From contig DBCR01000081.1 of assembly GCA_002293125.1 (NCBI GenBank), positions 5,288 through 22,564 of the forward strand: a DNA stretch of 17,277 nt, in the 5' to 3' direction. Positions 14,374 to 17,277 of the stretch are shown here, in pieces; positions within the stretch are counted from its first letter, which is position 1, and every line of letters starts with the position of its first letter. Below the pieces are notes generated by a model. That model saw nothing but the letters and a program-made list of their open reading frames with translations. It was not told the DNA's origin and did no database searches. This DNA comes from Opitutia bacterium UBA953 (GTDB lineage Bacteria > Verrucomicrobiota > Verrucomicrobiia > Opitutales > UBA953). The translations under genes and the position numbers were made by a program.

Positions 14374-14937
14374 ATGGACCTCAAGAAACTCATCGCCGAC
14401 GGCGGTAACGCCATGAAGAAGGCGGTCGACCACACCTCGCACGAATTCGCCACGCTGCACACCGGCAAGGCTTCGCCGGGCATGATCGAGAACATCCAGG
14501 TCCACGTCGAAGCCTACGGCATGACGCAGCGCCTGAAGGACATGGCCGCCATCACCACGCCCGACGCGCAGACGATCGTGGTCCAGCCCTTCGATAAGGG
14601 CGTGATGGATGATATCCGCAAGGCCATCATGGCCGCCAACATCGGCATCAACCCCGTCCCGCAGGGCAACTTCATGCGCTGCCCAGTCCCCTCCCTCTCC
14701 GGCGAACGCCGCCTCGAGCTCGCCAAGCGCGCCACGCAGATGGCCGAAGAAGGCAAGGTCCGCGTGCGCAACGCCCGCCGCGACGCCCTGGAAGTCCTCA
14801 AGAAGGGCAATAAGGAGAAGCTCGTCACCGACGACGAGCTCAAGCGCTCTGAAAAGGAAATCCAGACCCACACCGATCATTTCACGGCCGAGATCGAAAA
14901 GAACCTCAAGGCCAAGGAAGCTGACCTGAAGGGTTAA
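14374..14937 (+). CDS. frr: Ribosome recycling factor
   Basis: RRF works with EF-G to split the post-termination ribosome and free the mRNA. At 187 residues it has the normal length. Family blocks are visible in order: LHTGKASPGMI (28-38), DAQTIVVQPFDKG (64-76), NIGINPVPQGNFMRCPVP (about 89-106), LSGERRLELAKRA (108-120) and the VRVRNARRDA motif of the long three-helix bundle. The usual TGRAS reads TGKAS here, a conservative Arg-to-Lys change at residue 32, and PWDK reads PFDK. The ATG at 14374 is preceded by a pyrimidine/A-rich leader with no Shine-Dalgarno. It lies 34 bases after pyrH and 22 bases before sucC, with no terminator between, so it is probably part of one transcription unit. Confidence 0.96.
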   Translation: MDLKKLIADGGNAMKKAVDHTSHEFATLHTGKASPGMIENIQVHVEAYGMTQRLKDMAAITTPDAQTIVVQPFDKGVMDDIRKAIMAANIGINPVPQGNFMRCPVPSLSGERRLELAKRATQMAEEGKVRVRNARRDALEVLKKGNKEKLVTDDELKRSEKEIQTHTDHFTAEIEKNLKAKEADLKG

Positions 14938-14959
14938 TCGGCAGCCTCCGTCCCGTTTC

Positions 14960-16171
14960 ATGAACATTCACGAATACCAAGCCAAAGAACTGTTCGCACA
15001 GTTCGGCGTCGCCGTGCCCAAGGGCGTGGCGGTCACCTCTGCCGCCGAATTCGACGACGCTCTCGCCAAGATCGACACCTCCGGTGGCATCATGGTGAAG
15101 TCCCAGATCCACGCCGGCGGCCGCGGCAAAGGTACCTTCACCGACGGCTTCAAGGGCGGCGTGAAGTTCTCTCCGACGAAGGAGAAGGCCCTCGAGAACG
15201 CGAAGGCGATGCTCGGCAACACCCTCGTGACCGCCCAGACGGGCGATGCGGGCCGCAAGGTCCAGACGATCTACTTCACCGAAGCCGCCAACCTGGGCAA
15301 GCGCCCTGACGGCCGCGACGACGAGTACTACCTCGCCATCCTCCTCGACCGCGCGACGTCCTTCCCAGTCATCGTCGCCTCGACCGAAGGCGGCATGGAA
15401 ATCGAACACGTCGCCCACCACACCCCGGAGAAGATCTTCAAGGTGCAGGTCGACCCAGCCGTCGGCCTCCAGGCCTTCCAGGCTCGCCAGATCGCCTTCT
15501 CGCTCGGTTTCTCGGGCGACCTCTTCAAGCAGTGCGTCACGCTGGTGACGAAGCTCTACCAGTTCTACTGGGAGAAGGATTGCGCGATGGTCGAAGTGAA
15601 CCCGCTCCTGGTCACGAAGGAAGGCAAGCTCCTCGCCCTCGACGCCAAGGTGTCGTTCGACGACAACGCCCTCTTCCGTCACCCGGATGTGGTCGCCCTC
15701 CGCGACCTCAACGAGGAAGACGCCAAGGAGATCGAAGCCTCGAAGTTCGGCCTCTCCTACATCGCCCTCGACGGCAACATCGCCTGCCTCGTCAACGGCG
15801 CCGGCCTCGCGATGTCCACGATGGACATCATCCAGCACTTCGGCGGCAGCCCGGCCAACTTCCTCGATGTCGGCGGCGGCGCGACGAAGGACCAAGTCAC
15901 GGCAGCCTTCAAGATCATCCTGGGAGACGCCAACGTGAAGGGCATCCTGGTGAACATCTTCGGCGGCATCATGGACTGCAACGTGATCGCCACAGGCATC
16001 ATCGAAGCGGTCAAGGAGACCGGCCTCAAGCTGCCCCTCGTAGTCCGCCTCGAAGGCAACAACGTCGAAGCCGGCAAGGCCACCCTCGCCGCTTCGGGCC
16101 TGACCATCGTGTCGGGCGATTCGATGGCCGATGCGGCCCAGAAGATCGTGAAACTGGTCAACGCCAAGTAA
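14960..16171 (+). CDS. sucC: Succinyl-CoA ligase (ADP-forming) beta subunit
   Basis: This is the ATP-grasp beta chain of succinyl-CoA synthetase, which couples succinyl-CoA hydrolysis to ATP or GTP formation in the TCA cycle. Key blocks are MNIHEYQAKELF (1-12), KSQIHAGGRGKG (47-58), EVNPLLVTKEGKLLALDAK (212-230), ALDGNIACLVNGAGLAMSTMD (269-289), FLDVGGGATK (301-310) and VVRLEGNNVEAGK (361-373). Pro20 matches the residue found in ATP-using E. coli SucC rather than the Gln of GTP-specific enzymes, so ADP/ATP use is inferred. At 403 residues it is about 15 longer than E. coli SucC, mainly through a charged insertion near 113-121 (GKRPDGRDD). The FGGIVRCD motif reads FGGIMDCN (335-341), replacing the Arg by Asp339. 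sucD follows after 19 bases. Confidence 0.95.
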   Translation: MNIHEYQAKELFAQFGVAVPKGVAVTSAAEFDDALAKIDTSGGIMVKSQIHAGGRGKGTFTDGFKGGVKFSPTKEKALENAKAMLGNTLVTAQTGDAGRKVQTIYFTEAANLGKRPDGRDDEYYLAILLDRATSFPVIVASTEGGMEIEHVAHHTPEKIFKVQVDPAVGLQAFQARQIAFSLGFSGDLFKQCVTLVTKLYQFYWEKDCAMVEVNPLLVTKEGKLLALDAKVSFDDNALFRHPDVVALRDLNEEDAKEIEASKFGLSYIALDGNIACLVNGAGLAMSTMDIIQHFGGSPANFLDVGGGATKDQVTAAFKIILGDANVKGILVNIFGGIMDCNVIATGIIEAVKETGLKLPLVVRLEGNNVEAGKATLAASGLTIVSGDSMADAAQKIVKLVNAK

Positions 16172-16190
16172 CCCCGCACCGCACACTCTC

Positions 16191-17096
16191 ATGTCTATTC
16201 TCGTCAAAGAAGATACTCGTATCCTCGTCCAAGGTATCACGGGTGATTTCGGCGCACGCCACGCCCGCCTCTCGCTCGACTACGGCTCACAGGTCGTCGC
16301 CGGCGTCACCCCGGGCAAGGGCGGCCAGGTCTTCGAACACGCCGGTAAGAAGGTCCCGATCTTCAACACCGTCGCCGAAGCCGCCAAGCAGACCGGCGCC
16401 ACGGTCTCCGCGATCTTCGTCCCCCCGCCCTTCGCGGCCGACGCCATCCTGGAGTGCTTCGACGCCGACCTCGACCTCGCCGTGGCCATCACGGAAGGCA
16501 TCCCGGTCCGTGACATGGTCCGCGCCAAGCGCGCCATGGCTGGCCGTCGCACGCGCCTCATCGGTCCGAACTGCCCTGGCATCGTGACCCCTGGTCGTGG
16601 CGACAAGTCTTCCGGTGGCTGCCGCATCGGCATCGCCCCAGGCTATATCCACTTGCGCGGAAACGTCGGCGTGGTCTCCCGCTCCGGCACCCTCACCTAT
16701 GAAGCTGTCTGGCAGCTCACCTGCCGCGGCAAGGGCCAGTCGACCTGCGTCGGCATCGGTGGCGACCCCGTCAACGGCACCTCGCACCTCGACGTCATCA
16801 AGCTCCTCAACGACGACCCGGAAACCGACGCCATCATCATGATCGGCGAAATCGGTGGTAACGCCGAAGTCGAAGCCGCCCGCTGGATCAAGGCGCACTG
16901 CAAGAAACCCGTCGCGGGCTTCATCGCCGGGGCCACCGCTCCGGCCGGACGTCGCATGGGCCATGCCGGCGCCGTCATCGGCGGAGCCGAAGACACCGCC
17001 GCCGCGAAGATCAAGATCTTCGAAGAGTGCGGTATCTCCGTCGCGGCCACGCCCTCCGACATGGCCGACGCCCTCCTGCGCATCTGGAAGGGCTGA
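16191..17096 (+). CDS. sucD: Succinyl-CoA ligase alpha subunit
   Basis: The alpha chain binds CoA and carries the phosphohistidine intermediate of succinyl-CoA synthetase. His258 in GRRMGHAGAVI (253-263) is the expected phosphorylated residue. Other blocks are VTPGKGG (39-45), LIGPNCPGIVTPG (123-135), GVVSRSGTLTYEAVWQ (160-175) and IGEIGGNAEVEAA (218-230). The CoA loop, TGSQ in E. coli, reads TGDF at the same positions (17-20). Between TPG and CRIG there is an extra segment of about seven residues (RGDKSSG, 136-142) compared with E. coli. Length is 301 residues against about 289. All catalytic positions that I can check are present, so it should be active with SucC. No Shine-Dalgarno precedes the ATG. 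An intrinsic terminator lies 27 bases after the stop and ends the unit. Confidence 0.95.
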   Translation: MSILVKEDTRILVQGITGDFGARHARLSLDYGSQVVAGVTPGKGGQVFEHAGKKVPIFNTVAEAAKQTGATVSAIFVPPPFAADAILECFDADLDLAVAITEGIPVRDMVRAKRAMAGRRTRLIGPNCPGIVTPGRGDKSSGGCRIGIAPGYIHLRGNVGVVSRSGTLTYEAVWQLTCRGKGQSTCVGIGGDPVNGTSHLDVIKLLNDDPETDAIIMIGEIGGNAEVEAARWIKAHCKKPVAGFIAGATAPAGRRMGHAGAVIGGAEDTAAAKIKIFEECGISVAATPSDMADALLRIWKG

Positions 17097-17122
17097 AAAC
17101 CAGCCACCAGATTATAACGAAA

Positions 17123-17150
17123 AGGCCCGGCGACGGGCCTCTTTTGTTTT
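17123..17150 (+). terminator. Intrinsic terminator of the pyrH-frr-sucCD unit
   Basis: Stem AGGCCCG/CGGGCCT (17123-17129 with 17134-17140) closes a GCGA tetraloop and is followed by a T-rich run (CTTTTGTTTTT). It lies shortly after the sucD stop and before the next gene. GCGA is a GNRA-type stable loop. Confidence 0.88.
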
Positions 17151-17183
17151 TACAGGGGATCCTCCACCCCCCAGAACCATCGC

Positions 17184-17277
17184 ATGTGGTACTACGAACA
17201 GAACGGCAATCGCATCGGTCCAGTCGACGAAGCCACCATGCGCCAACTCATCTCTGACCGGACGATCTCCATCGACA
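17184..17277 (+). CDS. GYF_2-domain (DUF4339) protein, N-terminal fragment
   Basis: The first 31 codons run to the window edge. They read MWYYEQNGNRIGPVDEATMR and continue as QLISDRTISID, matching the start of GYF_2/DUF4339 domains (W-Y-Y, then G-x-x-x-GP, then a helix and a short Gly/Thr-Ile turn). Such domains often sit at the N-terminus of bacterial membrane proteins and probably bind peptides. The rest of the gene, including any membrane part, lies outside the window. The ATG at 17184 follows the sucD terminator and has no clear Shine-Dalgarno. Confidence 0.7.
   Translation, partial: MWYYEQNGNRIGPVDEATMRQLISDRTISID

Noticed and set aside
14906..16240. Long open frame antisense to sucC (444 codons, minus)
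   Set aside because: It mirrors sucC, has skewed Asp/Val/Glu/His-rich composition and no recognisable motif. Such frames are usual opposite GC-rich genes.
1..17277. CRISPR array, insertion sequence, prophage or toxin-antitoxin system
   Set aside because: No regularly spaced repeats, transposase, integrase or terminal inverted repeats were seen, and every gap between genes is short.

Overview
This is a compact, GC-rich bacterial chromosome segment with heavy C/G use at third codon positions. It is mostly housekeeping genes, with one stretch of poorly known envelope genes in the middle. No phage, transposon, plasmid or CRISPR signature was seen. I infer a Verrucomicrobiota (Opitutae-like) host with moderate confidence. 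The reasons are the plant/cyanobacteria-like GlgC, the divergent EF-P tip loop, the scarcity of Shine-Dalgarno sequences, a GYF_2-type protein, and secreted or membrane proteins without recognisable families. No 16S gene is present to settle this.

Layout. (1) 12-4538, plus strand: a branched-chain aminotransferase (ilvE-like), then two half-size ABC exporters. The exporters overlap by ATGA and carry complementary active-site defects, so they look like an obligate heterodimer. (2) 4545-6898, minus strand: glgC (ADP-glucose pyrophosphorylase), with a membrane protein of unknown function coupled to it by ATGA. (3) 7002-7796, plus: a WalJ/YycJ-type metallo-beta-lactamase-fold hydrolase, divergent from glgC. 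(4) 7800-11956, minus: an ABCG-type half-transporter, then a small membrane-anchored protein and a 644-residue secreted helical protein, both unrecognised. (5) 12004-12684, plus: a small secreted protein of unknown function. (6) 12800-13413, plus: efp (elongation factor P) with a strong intrinsic terminator. (7) 13442-13512, minus: tRNA-Gln(UUG). (8) 13605-17150, plus: pyrH, frr, sucC and sucD, tightly spaced and ending in an intrinsic terminator. (9) 17184 to the window end: the start of a GYF_2-domain protein.

How the genes work together. pyrH-frr-sucC-sucD links pyrimidine nucleotide supply, ribosome recycling and the substrate-level phosphorylation step of the TCA cycle in one apparent transcription unit. 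EF-P and tRNA-Gln beside it belong to translation. glgC commits glucose-1-phosphate to glycogen. The exporter pair probably moves a lipid or drug-like substrate.

The most interesting points are the EF-P loop, with Asn where the modified Lys usually sits; the heterodimeric exporter with one predicted degenerate ATP site; SucD with a changed CoA-loop motif and an insertion; the general lack of Shine-Dalgarno sequences with TTGA-type boxes very near start codons; and the unexplained envelope genes at 7800-12684. I see no clear new defence or mobile system. Two gene pairs end convergently with only 3-6 bp between stop codons. No gap between genes exceeds 300 bp.
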